Positions 28,489 through 37,532 of a stretch of 64,000 bases of DNA are shown piece by piece. Numbering within the stretch: position 1 is the stretch's first letter; the number at the start of each line of letters is the position of its first letter. Both the position numbers and the translations under genes were made by a program. Location of the stretch: positions 930,001-994,000 of the forward strand of contig NZ_CP145809.1 of the NCBI RefSeq assembly GCF_038049925.1, written 5' to 3'. Below the pieces are notes generated by a model that was not told the origin of the DNA, ran no database searches, and saw only the letters and a program-made list of their open reading frames with translations. This stretch comes from Georgenia sp. M64. Lineage in GTDB: Bacteria; Actinomycetota; Actinomycetes; Actinomycetales; Actinomycetaceae.

Positions 28489-31400
28489 GCGCCCTGCCCC
28501 CGGCCGCCGCCCCGCCCCGCCGGCCCGCCGCGACCGCCCCACCCCGACACTCCGCCGCGGAGATCGCCGACGCGCTGCGCCAGCCCCCGCCCACCCCGGA
28601 GCAGACGGAGGTCATCGAGGCGCCCCTCGCGCCCCTGCTCGTCGTCGCCGGCGCCGGCTCGGGCAAGACCGAGACGATGTCCGCCCGCGTCGTCTACCTC
28701 GTCGCCAACGAGATGGTGCGCGCCGAGGAGGTGCTCGGCCTGACCTTCACCCGCAAGGCCGCCGCGGAGCTGGGCCACCGGGTCCGCAAGCGCCTGCGCG
28801 CCCTGCGCGGGGCCGGCCTGCTCACCACCGCGGCCGACCCCGCCGACGGCGCCGCCGTCCTCGACGTGGACCGCCCCACCATCGCCACCTACAACTCCTT
28901 CGCCGGCAACCTCGCCCGCGACCACGCCCTGCGGGTCGGCGCCGACCCCGACGCGCGCCTCATCACCGAGGCCGCCGCCTGGCAGCTCGCCGACGACCTC
29001 GTCCAGGGCTGGGCGGAGGAGCTCGCCACTGACCGCTCGCCCGGCGCGGTCACCGAGGCCGTCCTCAGCCTGTCCGGCGCGCTGTCCGAGCACCTCCTCG
29101 ACCCCGCCGACGCCCGGGAGCTCCTCGCCGACCTCCGGACTGACCTCGTCGACAAGGCCGCCGGGCCGCGCGCCAGGGGCCCGCTGGCCCCGGTCGCGAA
29201 GGTCGCGGCCACCCTCAGCGAGCGCATCGCGCTCCTCGACGTCGTCGAGGCCTACGCCCGGCTCAAGCGGGAACGGGGCCTCATCGACTTCGGCGACCAG
29301 GTCGCCCTCGCCGCCCGGATCGCCGCCGAGGTCCCCGAGGTGGGCCACCAGCTGCGGGCCCAGTACCGCGTCGTGCTCCTGGACGAGTACCAGGACACCT
29401 CCGTGGCGCAGCTGCGCCTGCTCTCGGCGCTCTTCGGCGCCGGCCACGCCGTCACCGCCGTCGGGGACCCCAACCAGGCCATCTACGGCTGGCGCGGAGC
29501 CTCCGCCGCGTCGCTCGCGACCTTCCCAGGAATGTTCCGCTCCGCCGACGGCCCCGCGACCCGGACCCTGGCGCTGAGCACCTCCTGGCGCAACGACCGG
29601 GCCGTCCTGGACGCCGCCAACACCGTCTCCGCCCCGCTGCGCGAGCCGGGCGCCGTCGTCGACGTGCCCGTCCTGCGCGCCCGGCCGGGCGCCGGACCGG
29701 GCGAGGTGCTGGGCCTGTACGCCCCGACCCAGGAGGAGGAGTCGCGCCAGGTCGCCGCGTTCGTCGCCGACCGCTGGACCCCGGACTCCCCCCGCACCGC
29801 GGCGGTGCTGTGCCGCAAGCGCAGCCAGTTCCCCGACGTCGTCGCCGCCCTGCGGGACCGGGGGCTGCCCGTGCGGGTCCTGGGCCTCGGCGGGCTGCTG
29901 AGCACCCCGGAGGTCGTGGACCTGCGCGCCGCGCTCGAGGTCGCCCACGACGCCGGCCGCGGCGATGCGATGATGCGGCTGCTGACCAACCTGCGCCTGG
30001 GCATCGCGGACCTGCACGCCCTGCAGGACTGGGCCCGTGAGCTCGCCCGCCGGGCGTCCACGGCGGCGACCGACGACGCCGGCCGCCGCCTCGACCCCCG
30101 CGAGGAGTCCAGCATCGTCGAGGCGGTCGAGCAGCCGCCCGCGGCCGGCTGGTCCAGCCCCCGCGGTCACGTCTTCACCCCCGCCGCCGCGGCGCGGGTG
30201 GGGCGCCTGGGCGAGGTCCTGCGGCAGGTCAGGTCCCTGTCCTACCTCTCCCTTCCCGAGCTCGTCGTGGCCACCGAGCAGCTCCTCGAGCTCGACATCG
30301 AGGTCGCGACCCGGGCGGGGGCCGGTGGTGCCGGGGCGGCCCGGTCCGCCCTGGACGCCTTCGTCGAGGTCGCCGCCGGGTTCGCCGCCGACAGCGACCG
30401 GCCGAGCCTCGGCGCGTTCCTGTCCTGGCTCGACGCCGCAGAGGAGCGCGAGCGGGGGCTCGACGGCGGCGGCACGGCGGAGGAGGAGCCGGACACCGCG
30501 GTGGTGCAGGTCCTCACCGTCCACGCCGCCAAGGGCCTCGAGTGGGACGTCGTCGCCGTCCCCGGCCTGGTGGAGACCCAGTTCCCGGGGTACGACTGCG
30601 CCCCCCGGGACGACGGGCGCGTCACCGCCGGCGCCTGGCTGACCGCGGTGGGCGAGCTGCCCTACCCGCTGCGCGGCGACGCCGAGTCCCTCCCGCGCCT
30701 GCCCCTCGCCGGCACGGCCACCCACCGGGACGTCGCCGACGCCCTGGACGCCTTCCGGGTCGACGCCGGCGCCCACCGCGTGGCCGAGGAGCGGCGCCTG
30801 GCGTACGTCGCCGTCACCCGGGCCCGCTCCACCCTCCTGCTCTCCGGGTCCTGGTTCCGCACCGGGAAGACGGCCCTGCCGCCGTCGCGGTTCCTCACCG
30901 AGCCGCGCGACGCCGGGCACGTGACCGCCCTCGAGGACGGCTTCGTCCCCGCCCCCGCGGCCGGGACCGAGAACCCGGCGCTCGCCCAGGCGCTGGAGCG
31001 CTCCTGGCCGACCGACCCCCTCGGCCCCCGCCGCCCCGCCCGCGAGGCCGCCGCGGCCGCCGTGCTCGCGGCCGCCGGCCGGCTCGCCGCCGCGGCCGGG
31101 CACGACGACCTCCCGGTCCTGCGCCGGCTCGCGGTGAGCGACGACGACCTCGTGCGCGACTGGGCGCGCGACGCCGAGCTGCTGCTCGCCGAGCGCGACG
31201 AGGCCGCGAGCCCCGACGCCACCGTGCACCTGGCCGGGCACCTGTCCGCCTCGGCCGTCGTCAGGCTCGTGTCCGACCCCGAGACCTTCGCCCGCGACCG
31301 TCGACGCCCGGTCCCCGCCGAGCCGACCGTCGTCTCGCGGCGCGGCACCCGTTTCCACGAGTGGGTCGAGCGGTTCTACGGCCGCGCCGCCCTGCTCGAC

Positions 31401-31838
31401 GTCGACGACGTCCCCGGCAGCGGCGACGAGGGTGCCGGCCCGCTCGCCGACGACGACCTCACCGCGCTGCAGCGGACCTTCGCCGCCTCACCCTGGGCGG
31501 CGCGGGTGCCCGTCGCGGTGGAGGTCGACCTCGAGACGCCGGTCGCCGGGACGATGGTGCGCTGCCGCATCGACGCCGTCTTCGCCGACGGCGGTGACGT
31601 CGAGGTGGTCGACTGGAAGACCGGACGGCCCCCGCGTGACGCCGAGGACCTCGAGCGCCGCGAGATGCAGCTCGCGCTGTACCGGCTCGCCTGGGCCCGG
31701 GCGACCGGCACCCCCCTCGAGCGGGTCGGGGCGGCGTTCTACTACGTCGGCGCCGACACCACCGTCCGGGCCGGTGACCTCACCGAGGAGGAGATCGTCG
31801 ACCGCATCACCGCTGCGCTGGCGGTCCCGGTGAGCTGA
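28485..31838 (+). CDS. adnB: AdnB-type subunit of the AdnAB helicase-nuclease
   Basis: A protein of 1117 residues. A complete UvrD/SF1A motor has Walker A (VVAGAGSGKTETMSARV, about 52), TFTRKAAAELGHRV, VLLDEYQDTSVAQL, VGDPNQAIYGWRGA, a motif V-like VLTVHAAKGLEWDVVAVPG and AYVAVTRARSTLLLSG. A C-terminal RecB-like nuclease follows (CRIDAVFADGGDVEVVDWKTG). It is expected to be the leading 3'-5' motor of AdnAB and to cut one strand. It overlaps adnA by 4 bp (ATGA), so the heterodimer is made stoichiometrically. Confidence 0.94.
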   Translation: MSALPPAAAPPRRPAATAPPRHSAAEIADALRQPPPTPEQTEVIEAPLAPLLVVAGAGSGKTETMSARVVYLVANEMVRAEEVLGLTFTRKAAAELGHRVRKRLRALRGAGLLTTAADPADGAAVLDVDRPTIATYNSFAGNLARDHALRVGADPDARLITEAAAWQLADDLVQGWAEELATDRSPGAVTEAVLSLSGALSEHLLDPADARELLADLRTDLVDKAAGPRARGPLAPVAKVAATLSERIALLDVVEAYARLKRERGLIDFGDQVALAARIAAEVPEVGHQLRAQYRVVLLDEYQDTSVAQLRLLSALFGAGHAVTAVGDPNQAIYGWRGASAASLATFPGMFRSADGPATRTLALSTSWRNDRAVLDAANTVSAPLREPGAVVDVPVLRARPGAGPGEVLGLYAPTQEEESRQVAAFVADRWTPDSPRTAAVLCRKRSQFPDVVAALRDRGLPVRVLGLGGLLSTPEVVDLRAALEVAHDAGRGDAMMRLLTNLRLGIADLHALQDWARELARRASTAATDDAGRRLDPREESSIVEAVEQPPAAGWSSPRGHVFTPAAAARVGRLGEVLRQVRSLSYLSLPELVVATEQLLELDIEVATRAGAGGAGAARSALDAFVEVAAGFAADSDRPSLGAFLSWLDAAEERERGLDGGGTAEEEPDTAVVQVLTVHAAKGLEWDVVAVPGLVETQFPGYDCAPRDDGRVTAGAWLTAVGELPYPLRGDAESLPRLPLAGTATHRDVADALDAFRVDAGAHRVAEERRLAYVAVTRARSTLLLSGSWFRTGKTALPPSRFLTEPRDAGHVTALEDGFVPAPAAGTENPALAQALERSWPTDPLGPRRPAREAAAAAVLAAAGRLAAAAGHDDLPVLRRLAVSDDDLVRDWARDAELLLAERDEAASPDATVHLAGHLSASAVVRLVSDPETFARDRRRPVPAEPTVVSRRGTRFHEWVERFYGRAALLDVDDVPGSGDEGAGPLADDDLTALQRTFAASPWAARVPVAVEVDLETPVAGTMVRCRIDAVFADGGDVEVVDWKTGRPPRDAEDLERREMQLALYRLAWARATGTPLERVGAAFYYVGADTTVRAGDLTEEEIVDRITAALAVPVS

Positions 31839-31853
31839 CCCGCGACCCGGAGG

Positions 31854-33116
31854 TCAGCTGTTCGGGCGGTCCTCGCGCAGGAAGTCGGGCAGGTCGCGGC
31901 CGAGGTGGAGCTCCTCGGTGACCGCGGCGTGGTCCTGCCGCCGTGCCGGGCCGGGAGCGGACTCGCCGGCCGGGTCGTCGGCAGGCGCGTCGACGCCGTC
32001 GTCCTGACCTTCGGTGCCCGGCTGGTCGACCTCATCTGCGGTCCCGGCGTCGACGTCGTCTGCGGGCGTGGGCCGGTCGTGGTTCTCCGGCCCGTCGCCG
32101 GCGGGCTCCGGAGCCCGGTCGCCGTCGGTGTGCGGGAGGGCGTCATCCTCGCCCCAGCCGCGGTCGGGCAGCACGACGGGCTCGCGAGAGCCGATGGGCG
32201 GGGCGTCCTCGACGTCGGCGGCGAGCTCGCGCAGCATCGCGGCCGCGTCGTCGATCACCGCCTGCTCGCCGGTGCGGGTTCCGTGGAGCAGCCACCGCGC
32301 CAGCGCGAGCTCGGAGACGAGCAGGGCGCGGTCGAGCAGGTGCTTGTCCGTGCTCTCGGTGCGGGCGAGGGAGTACGCCTCCTCGATCGCGTCGAGGGAC
32401 TCCTCCGGCGCGGACGCCGTCAGCCAGGCCAGGTCCTCGGCGGGGTCGCCGACGTGGGCCTCGGCCAGGGAGAGCACGGCGCTGACCCTCCCCTCGTGGA
32501 CCAGGACGTGGTCGGGGGCGAGGTCGCCGTGCACCGGCACCGCCCGGAAGCGCCACAGTGCGACGTCCTCGAGGGCGTGCTCCCACCGGTTGAGCAGGAC
32601 CGCCGGCACGTGCCCGGTGCGGGCGGCCTCGTCGACCTCGGCGAGGCAGCGGCGACGGTAGGCGTCGGCGTCGTAGACGGGCAGACCCGCCTCGGCGACG
32701 ACGTCGGTGTCGAGCTCGTGGAACGCGGCGATCGCGCGGCCGACCTCGGCGGAGAGCCCCGGGCCGGCGGCGAGCCTGGTGAGGTCGAGCGGGCGGCCGA
32801 CGAGCTGGCGGTGGACCATCGCACGCCCGCCCTCGGGGAGGGCGGCGAAACCGGCGGGGCGGGGGACGTCGAAGGGCAGCCGGCCGTCGTCCACGGCCTT
32901 CGCGAGGTTCGCCAGGACCGCGACCTCGCCCTCCAGGGCGGCCCCGGCCGCGGCGTGCAGGGGCGCGACGACCACCCAGCTGCGCCCGCCGCCGTCGAGG
33001 ACGCCGGTGGTCTGGAAGTCGGTGGTGACCCGCTGGGGTGGTCGGGTCGCCACCACGTCCAGGCCGGGCACGGCCGTGGTGGCGAGGGCGGCGAGAGCGA
33101 GGGCGGATCGGACCAC
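31854..33116 (-). CDS. APH-fold phosphotransferase-like protein with degraded catalytic motif
   Basis: A protein of 420 residues; residues 40-295 have the aminoglycoside phosphotransferase fold. The catalytic loop reads VHGDLAPDHVLVHEG, where the magnesium-binding Asn of HGDxxxxN is His. The metal-binding Asp of the following IDF motif is absent (AVLSLAEAHVGDPAEDLAWL). So HGD and GDPxxDLA are kept while two metal ligands are lost, suggesting a pseudokinase or an altered metal site. The last 120 or so residues are acidic and disordered. It converges on adnB with 15 bp between stops. Start GTG at 33116 is supported by a -10 element 6 nt upstream. Confidence 0.82.
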   Translation of the reverse strand: MVRSALALAALATTAVPGLDVVATRPPQRVTTDFQTTGVLDGGGRSWVVVAPLHAAAGAALEGEVAVLANLAKAVDDGRLPFDVPRPAGFAALPEGGRAMVHRQLVGRPLDLTRLAAGPGLSAEVGRAIAAFHELDTDVVAEAGLPVYDADAYRRRCLAEVDEAARTGHVPAVLLNRWEHALEDVALWRFRAVPVHGDLAPDHVLVHEGRVSAVLSLAEAHVGDPAEDLAWLTASAPEESLDAIEEAYSLARTESTDKHLLDRALLVSELALARWLLHGTRTGEQAVIDDAAAMLRELAADVEDAPPIGSREPVVLPDRGWGEDDALPHTDGDRAPEPAGDGPENHDRPTPADDVDAGTADEVDQPGTEGQDDGVDAPADDPAGESAPGPARRQDHAAVTEELHLGRDLPDFLREDRPNS

Positions 33117-33122
33117 GGCAAC

Positions 33123-33128
33123 ACGGTA
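33123..33128 (-). promoter_or_regulatory. -10 element of a leaderless phosphotransferase-like transcript
   Basis: TACCGT on the minus strand ends 6 nt before the GTG at 33116. The rest of 33129-33341 has no gene. It contains an AT-richer stretch near 33230-33290 that likely holds the Tad operon promoter. Confidence 0.55.
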
Positions 33129-33341
33129 GGCGGCGGCGGGGGCCGGTGCGCGGTGCACGCGCCGGAGGAGGGGCCACCGGTGCGGCGGTGCCACCACCGC
33201 TGGTGGCGGCGGCTCCTGTCCGCGAGGGCCGGGGAAGTTTTGTCCACAGGGGCGTGAAAACCTGCCCACGACCCTCGTCCGTCCAATATGTTCGGCCTCT
33301 GACCTGGTAGAACGCTCCAGCGGCGGCGGCGGAGGTGCGGC

Positions 33342-34577
33342 GTGGAGGACGGTGTGGCGCTGCTCGAGTCCGAGGTGCGGGAGCTGGTCCGCCGTCAGGG
33401 TCTGGACCCCGCCCGTGACACCGACGGTGTGCGCTCTCTCGTCGCCGCCGTCGTGGCCGACTACGACGAGCGGTCGCTGGCCGGGCTCGTCCCGCCCCTC
33501 GCGGACCCCGGCGCGGCCGCCAAGGAGGTCGTCGACGCCGTGGCCGGCCTCGGTCCGCTGCAGCGCTACCTCGACGACCCCGAGGTCGAGGAGGTGTGGA
33601 TCAACGAGCCGGGCAAGGTCTTCGTGGCACGAGCCGGCCGGTCGGAGCTGACGACCACGATGCTCACCCACCAGCAGGTCCGCGACCTCGTCGAGCGGAT
33701 GCTCCGGGCGTCCGGTCGCCGGCTCGACCTCTCCACACCCTTCGTCGACGCCTCGCTGCTCACCGGCGAGCGCATCCACGTCGTCATCCCGGACATCACC
33801 CGCTCCGCCTGGGCCGTGAACATTCGCAAGTTCATCACCCGGGCGCGGCGTCTCAGCGACCTCGTCGCCGTCGGGTCGCTGACGCCCCAGGCTGCGGCGT
33901 TCCTCGACGCCGCCGTGGTCGCGGGACTCAACGTGCTCGTGTCCGGCGCGACCCAGGCCGGCAAGACCACGCTCGTCACCGCCTTGGCGGGGGCCATCCC
34001 AGCCGGCCAGCGGATCATCACCTGCGAGGAGGTCTTCGAGCTCCGGCTCGCCAACCGCGACGCCGTCGCCATGCAGACGCGCCAGCCGAACCTCGAGGGA
34101 GTCGGAGAGGTGCCGCTGCGGCGCCTGGTGAAGGAGGCGCTGCGCATGCGCCCCGACCGGATCATCATCGGCGAGGTCCGTGAGGCGGAGGCGTTCGACA
34201 TGCTCGTGGCGCTCAACGCCGGGATCCCCGGGATGTGCACCCTCCACGCGAACTCCGCCCGGGAGGCGGTGACGAAGCTGTGCACCCTGCCGCTGCTCGC
34301 GGGCGAGAACGTCACGGCCTCGTTCGTGGTGCCGACCGTCGCGAGCGCCGTCGATGTCGTCGTGCACCTGGAGCTCGGCCGGGACGGGCGCCGGAGGGTC
34401 CGCGAGATCGTCGCGGTGACGGGCCGCGTGGAGGACGGTGTCGTGGAGACCGCGGAGCTGTTCGCCCTGCACGACGACCGGCTCGAGCGATCCGGCGGGT
34501 ACCCCAGCCACCCGGAGCGGTTCGCACTGGCCGGGTACGACCTGGCCGCACTGCTCGCGGCCGGCGACCGGGGGTAG
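33342..34577 (+). CDS. tadA: CpaF/TadA-type secretion ATPase
   Basis: A 411-residue hexameric ATPase of the type II/IV secretion family that powers Tad pilus assembly. The N-terminal domain (about 1-165) includes LGPLQRYLDDPEVEEVWINEP. Walker A (VSGATQAGKTTLVTAL, about 202), an Asp-box-like CEEVFELRL, Walker B (RMRPDRIIIGEVREAEAFDML) and the His box GMCTLHANS follow. It begins the tad gene run; a GGAGG site sits 9 nt before the GTG. No TadZ/CpaE or prepilin peptidase gene is present in the window. Confidence 0.92.
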   Translation: MEDGVALLESEVRELVRRQGLDPARDTDGVRSLVAAVVADYDERSLAGLVPPLADPGAAAKEVVDAVAGLGPLQRYLDDPEVEEVWINEPGKVFVARAGRSELTTTMLTHQQVRDLVERMLRASGRRLDLSTPFVDASLLTGERIHVVIPDITRSAWAVNIRKFITRARRLSDLVAVGSLTPQAAAFLDAAVVAGLNVLVSGATQAGKTTLVTALAGAIPAGQRIITCEEVFELRLANRDAVAMQTRQPNLEGVGEVPLRRLVKEALRMRPDRIIIGEVREAEAFDMLVALNAGIPGMCTLHANSAREAVTKLCTLPLLAGENVTASFVVPTVASAVDVVVHLELGRDGRRRVREIVAVTGRVEDGVVETAELFALHDDRLERSGGYPSHPERFALAGYDLAALLAAGDRG

Positions 34578-34583
34578 CGGGCC

Positions 34584-35441
34584 GTGGGTGCGATCTCGGG
34601 ACTGCTCCTCGGGACCGGTCTGCTCAGCATCTGGTTCTCCTTCTTCGAGCGCCCGGCCGTCCGCGCCGCGCCGCGCGGCTGGTCTCGACGGACCCAGGAC
34701 CTGCTCGTCCAGGCGGGTGCCCCGTCCGTCTCGCCCACCTCACTGGTCCTCACCGCCGTCGGGCTCGGGGCGACCGTCCTCGTCCTCGGCGTCGCACTGA
34801 CGTCCGCGCCGCCCATCGCGGCGTGCTTCGCGGCGATCGCCGCGGGCGCACCCTGGGCGCTCGTGCACTCGCGGGCGCGTCGGCGGCGGACGGAGCTGCG
34901 CACGGTCTGGCCCGAGGTGGTCGACGACCTGGTGTCCGGCATCCGCGCCGGCCGGTCCCTCCCGGAGGCGCTCATCTCGCTCGGCGAGCGTGGGCCGGAG
35001 GAGGTGCGGGAGGAGTTCCGGCGCTTCGCCGAGGACTACCGGGCCACGGGACGGTTCGACGACGCGCTCGAGATCCTCAAGGCGCGCCTGGCCGACCCGG
35101 TCGCCGACCGGATCGTCGAGGCGCTGCGCCTGACCAGCGAGGTCGGCGGCACCGAGCTCGGGCGGCTGCTGCGCACCCTTGCGCAGATGCTCCGCGATGA
35201 CCTGCGGACGCGCGGCGAGCTCGAGGCCCGACAGTCGTGGACCGTCAACGGGGCACGCATGGCCGTCGCCGCGCCGTGGGTGGTGCTGCTGCTGCTCGCC
35301 ACCAGACCGGAGGCCGCGAAGGCGTACGACAGCCCGATCGGGGTGGCGGTGCTCGCGGTGGGAGCGGCGAGCTCCGCGCTGGCCTACTGGCTGATGATGC
35401 GCATCGGCCGGCTGCCCGAGGAACAGCGGGTGATGCGATGA
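34584..35441 (+). CDS. tadB: TadB-like inner-membrane platform protein (GspF domain)
   Basis: A protein of 285 residues. N-terminal hydrophobic segments (ISGLLLGTGLLSIWFSFF and LVLTAVGLGATVLVLGVAL, then a third near 85) are followed by a cytoplasmic GspF/T2SSF domain (VWPEVVDDLVSGIRAGRSLPEAL to GGTELGRLLRTLAQMLRDD) and C-terminal helices (VVLLLLATRPEAAKAYD and VAVLAVGAASSALAYWLMM). It forms the platform with TadC above the TadA ATPase. GTG start 6 bp after tadA; 4-bp overlap with tadC. Confidence 0.88.
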   Translation: MGAISGLLLGTGLLSIWFSFFERPAVRAAPRGWSRRTQDLLVQAGAPSVSPTSLVLTAVGLGATVLVLGVALTSAPPIAACFAAIAAGAPWALVHSRARRRRTELRTVWPEVVDDLVSGIRAGRSLPEALISLGERGPEEVREEFRRFAEDYRATGRFDDALEILKARLADPVADRIVEALRLTSEVGGTELGRLLRTLAQMLRDDLRTRGELEARQSWTVNGARMAVAAPWVVLLLLATRPEAAKAYDSPIGVAVLAVGAASSALAYWLMMRIGRLPEEQRVMR

Positions 35442-36370
35442 GCACCGCCCTCACCGGCGCGCTCGCCGGGTTGCTCGGCGGGACCGGGCTCTCCCTCGTG
35501 CTGTGGCGGCTGGGCTCGCGTCGCATCACGCTCTCGCAGCGACTGGCCCCCTACCTCCGGGAGCGGCCCCGCACCTCGCGGCTGCTGGCCGAGAGCCAGC
35601 TCCACACCCCCTTCCCGACCCTCGAGCGGCTGCTGGCCCCCGGGTTGCACGACGTCGCGCGCCTCCTCGAGCGACTGGGCTCGTCCTCGGTGAGCATCAG
35701 GCGCCGCCTCGTCCTGGCCGGCTCACCCGTCACCCACGACCAGTTCCGTATGGAGCAGCTGCTGTGGGGTGCCCTCGGCCTGGCCGGCGGGCTCCTCCTG
35801 GCCCTGACCGTGGGCCTGGTCCGTGGCGCCGCCGTCGTGCCGCTGCTGCTCGGGGTCACCCTCAGCGCGGTGGGGGCCGCCGTCGCGCGCGACCAGCTGC
35901 TCACCTGGCAGGTGCGGCGTCGGCAGGACCGGATGCGCGCCGAGCTGCCCGACGTCGCCGAGCTGCTCGCGCTCGCCGTCGGTGCGGGTGAGGGAGCCGT
36001 GGCGGCGCTTGAACGGCTCGCGCGGGCCACCCGTGGCGAGCTCACCGGCGAGATCGACCGCACCCTCGCCGAGGCGCGCTCCGGCGTCCCGCTCGGCCAG
36101 GCACTCGAACGCATGGCCGGACGCACCGACGTACCCGCGGTCGCGCGGTTCGCCGACGGCGTCGCTGTGGCGCTCGAGCGGGGATCGCCGCTGGCCGAGG
36201 TGCTCCGCGCGCAGGCGCAGGACGCCCGAGAGTCCTCGCGCCGTGAGCTGATGGAGACGGGCGGGAAGAAGGAGCTGGCCATGATGGTGCCGGTCGTCTT
36301 CCTGGTCCTGCCCGTCACCGTGCTCTTCGCGATCTTTCCCGGCCTGGCCGTGCTGGAGGTGGGGCTGTGA
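35438..36370 (+). CDS. tadC: TadC-like inner-membrane platform protein (GspF domain)
   Basis: A 310-residue protein with the same fold as the preceding gene. It has an N-terminal helix (ALAGLLGGTGLSLVLWRL), helices near 110-150 (GLLLALTVGLVRGAAVVPLL), the cytoplasmic T2SSF domain (ELPDVAELLALAVGAGEGAVAALERLAR) and a C-terminal helix (MMVPVVFLVLPVTVLFAIFPG). Start ATG within the tadB stop (ATGA). Confidence 0.88.
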   Translation: MSTALTGALAGLLGGTGLSLVLWRLGSRRITLSQRLAPYLRERPRTSRLLAESQLHTPFPTLERLLAPGLHDVARLLERLGSSSVSIRRRLVLAGSPVTHDQFRMEQLLWGALGLAGGLLLALTVGLVRGAAVVPLLLGVTLSAVGAAVARDQLLTWQVRRRQDRMRAELPDVAELLALAVGAGEGAVAALERLARATRGELTGEIDRTLAEARSGVPLGQALERMAGRTDVPAVARFADGVAVALERGSPLAEVLRAQAQDARESSRRELMETGGKKELAMMVPVVFLVLPVTVLFAIFPGLAVLEVGL

Positions 36371-36451
36371 CCGCCGCCTCCCGTCCGGCGCCGCCCCGCC
36401 GTGCGTACCGGACCCCGTTCGCACGACCGACCCCTCCCGAAGGAGACCGCC

Positions 36452-36649
36452 ATGTGGATCACCCTGCTCACGCTCGCCTCGAAGCACCTCACCTGGCCAC
36501 CGCCGGAGGACCGCGAACGCGGCGACGTGCCCGGCTGGGTGCTCGTCACCCTCATGACGGCGGGACTCGTGCTGACCATCTGGGCGCTCGCCGGTCCGGC
36601 GCTGGGCAACGTCTTCCAGACCGCGATGAACCGCGTGCTGGGATTCTGA
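36452..36649 (+). CDS. Small membrane protein in the pilin position (Flp-like)
   Basis: A 65-residue protein. A polar N-terminus of about 25 residues ends RERGDVPGW, followed by one hydrophobic helix (VLVTLMTAGLVLTIWALAG) and the tail NVFQTAMNRVLGF. Its place between tadC and the TadE-like genes and its overall shape fit an actinobacterial Flp pilin. The usual cleavage site (Gly followed at +5 by Glu) is not present: here +5 after RERG is Trp. AAGGAGA lies 7 nt before the ATG. Calling it the pilin is inference from context. Confidence 0.7.
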   Translation: MWITLLTLASKHLTWPPPEDRERGDVPGWVLVTLMTAGLVLTIWALAGPALGNVFQTAMNRVLGF

Positions 36650-36741
36650 CGTCGCGCCCCCGGGGACACCGCCCTCGAGACGACGCAGCACGCCGGGCAT
36701 TCGGACCTGGTCGTCCGCACGGCCCGGACCGCGGGTCAGCA

Positions 36742-37095
36742 GTGGTCGACTTCGTGCTCGTCTCGGTGCTGGTCGTGACGGTCGTGCTCGCGGTCGTCCA
36801 GCTCACCCTCGGCCTGCACGTGCGCAACACCCTCATCGACGCCGCGTCCGAGGGTGCCCGTCACGGCGCGCTCGTCGGCTCCAGCCCTGCCGCCGGAGCT
36901 GAGCGCACCCGGAGCCTGATCGCGATGTCGTTGTCGTCGCGGTACGCCGACCGCGTCTCGGCGGGCACGGTGCAGCGGGCCGGGACCACCCTCGTGCGGG
37001 TCGACGTCAGCGCTCCGCTACCGGTGCTCGGCCTGCTCGGTCCGTCCGGTGTGGTGGAGGTCAGCGGGCACGCGGTGCTGGAGCGACCCCTGTGA
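36742..37095 (+). CDS. TadE-like pseudopilin (start uncertain)
   Basis: About 117 residues with an N-terminal hydrophobic helix (VDFVLVSVLVVTVVLAVVQLTL) and the TadE pattern NTLIDAASEGARHGAL. The typical TadE lead-in GPDRGSAVV is encoded in frame just upstream, but the stretch back to the previous gene's stop has no ATG, GTG or TTG other than the GTG at 36742. So either translation starts unusually late, a start lies inside the upstream small gene in another frame, or the region has a small indel. It overlaps the next gene by 4 bp. Confidence 0.72.
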   Translation: MVDFVLVSVLVVTVVLAVVQLTLGLHVRNTLIDAASEGARHGALVGSSPAAGAERTRSLIAMSLSSRYADRVSAGTVQRAGTTLVRVDVSAPLPVLGLLGPSGVVEVSGHAVLERPL

Positions 37096-37532
37096 GGGCG
37101 CGCCTGAGACGGCTCAGCGGCGATCGGGGCAGCGCGGTGGTGGAGTTTCTCGGCGTCAGCGTGCTGCTGCTGGTCCCGATCGTCTACCTGGTCCTGACTC
37201 TCTCGCGGGTCCAGGCCGCTGCGTTCGCGGCCGAGGGGGCGGCGCGTGAGGCGGGGCGCATCCTGGCTCAGGGCGGGGAGCCCGCCGTCGCCATGGGAGC
37301 GGTGGAGCTGGCGTTCGAGGACCAGGGGTTCGACGTCTCCGGCTCCGAGGCGTTGACCTTCTCGTGCGGGACAGGGGGGTGCCAGGCGCCCGGCGCACGG
37401 GTGGTGGTGGAGGTCGCCACGGTGGTCGATCTGCCCCTCCTCCCCGACCTGGTGACTGCCGTGGTGCCGGCCGAGGTGCCGGTCAGTGCCACGCACCTGG
37501 CGGTGGTGGGCGACTTCCGGGACGCGCCATGA
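37092..37532 (+). CDS. TadE-like pseudopilin
   Basis: A protein of 146 residues. The N-terminus GDRGSAVVEFLGVSVLLLVP is the TadE prepilin-like motif (Gly, then Glu at +5), with a membrane helix to about residue 35, followed by AAFAAEGAAREAGRILA. A probable disulfide pair, FSCGTGGCQ, lies near residue 93. Such minor pseudopilins help start or shape the Tad pilus. GTG start within the preceding stop; ATGA overlap with the next gene. Confidence 0.85.
   Translation: MRARLRRLSGDRGSAVVEFLGVSVLLLVPIVYLVLTLSRVQAAAFAAEGAAREAGRILAQGGEPAVAMGAVELAFEDQGFDVSGSEALTFSCGTGGCQAPGARVVVEVATVVDLPLLPDLVTAVVPAEVPVSATHLAVVGDFRDAP

Noticed and set aside
25054-28542. Antisense frame of over 1100 codons opposite adnA
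   Set aside because: It has no recognisable domains and the biased composition of a shadow frame; adnA has all its motifs.
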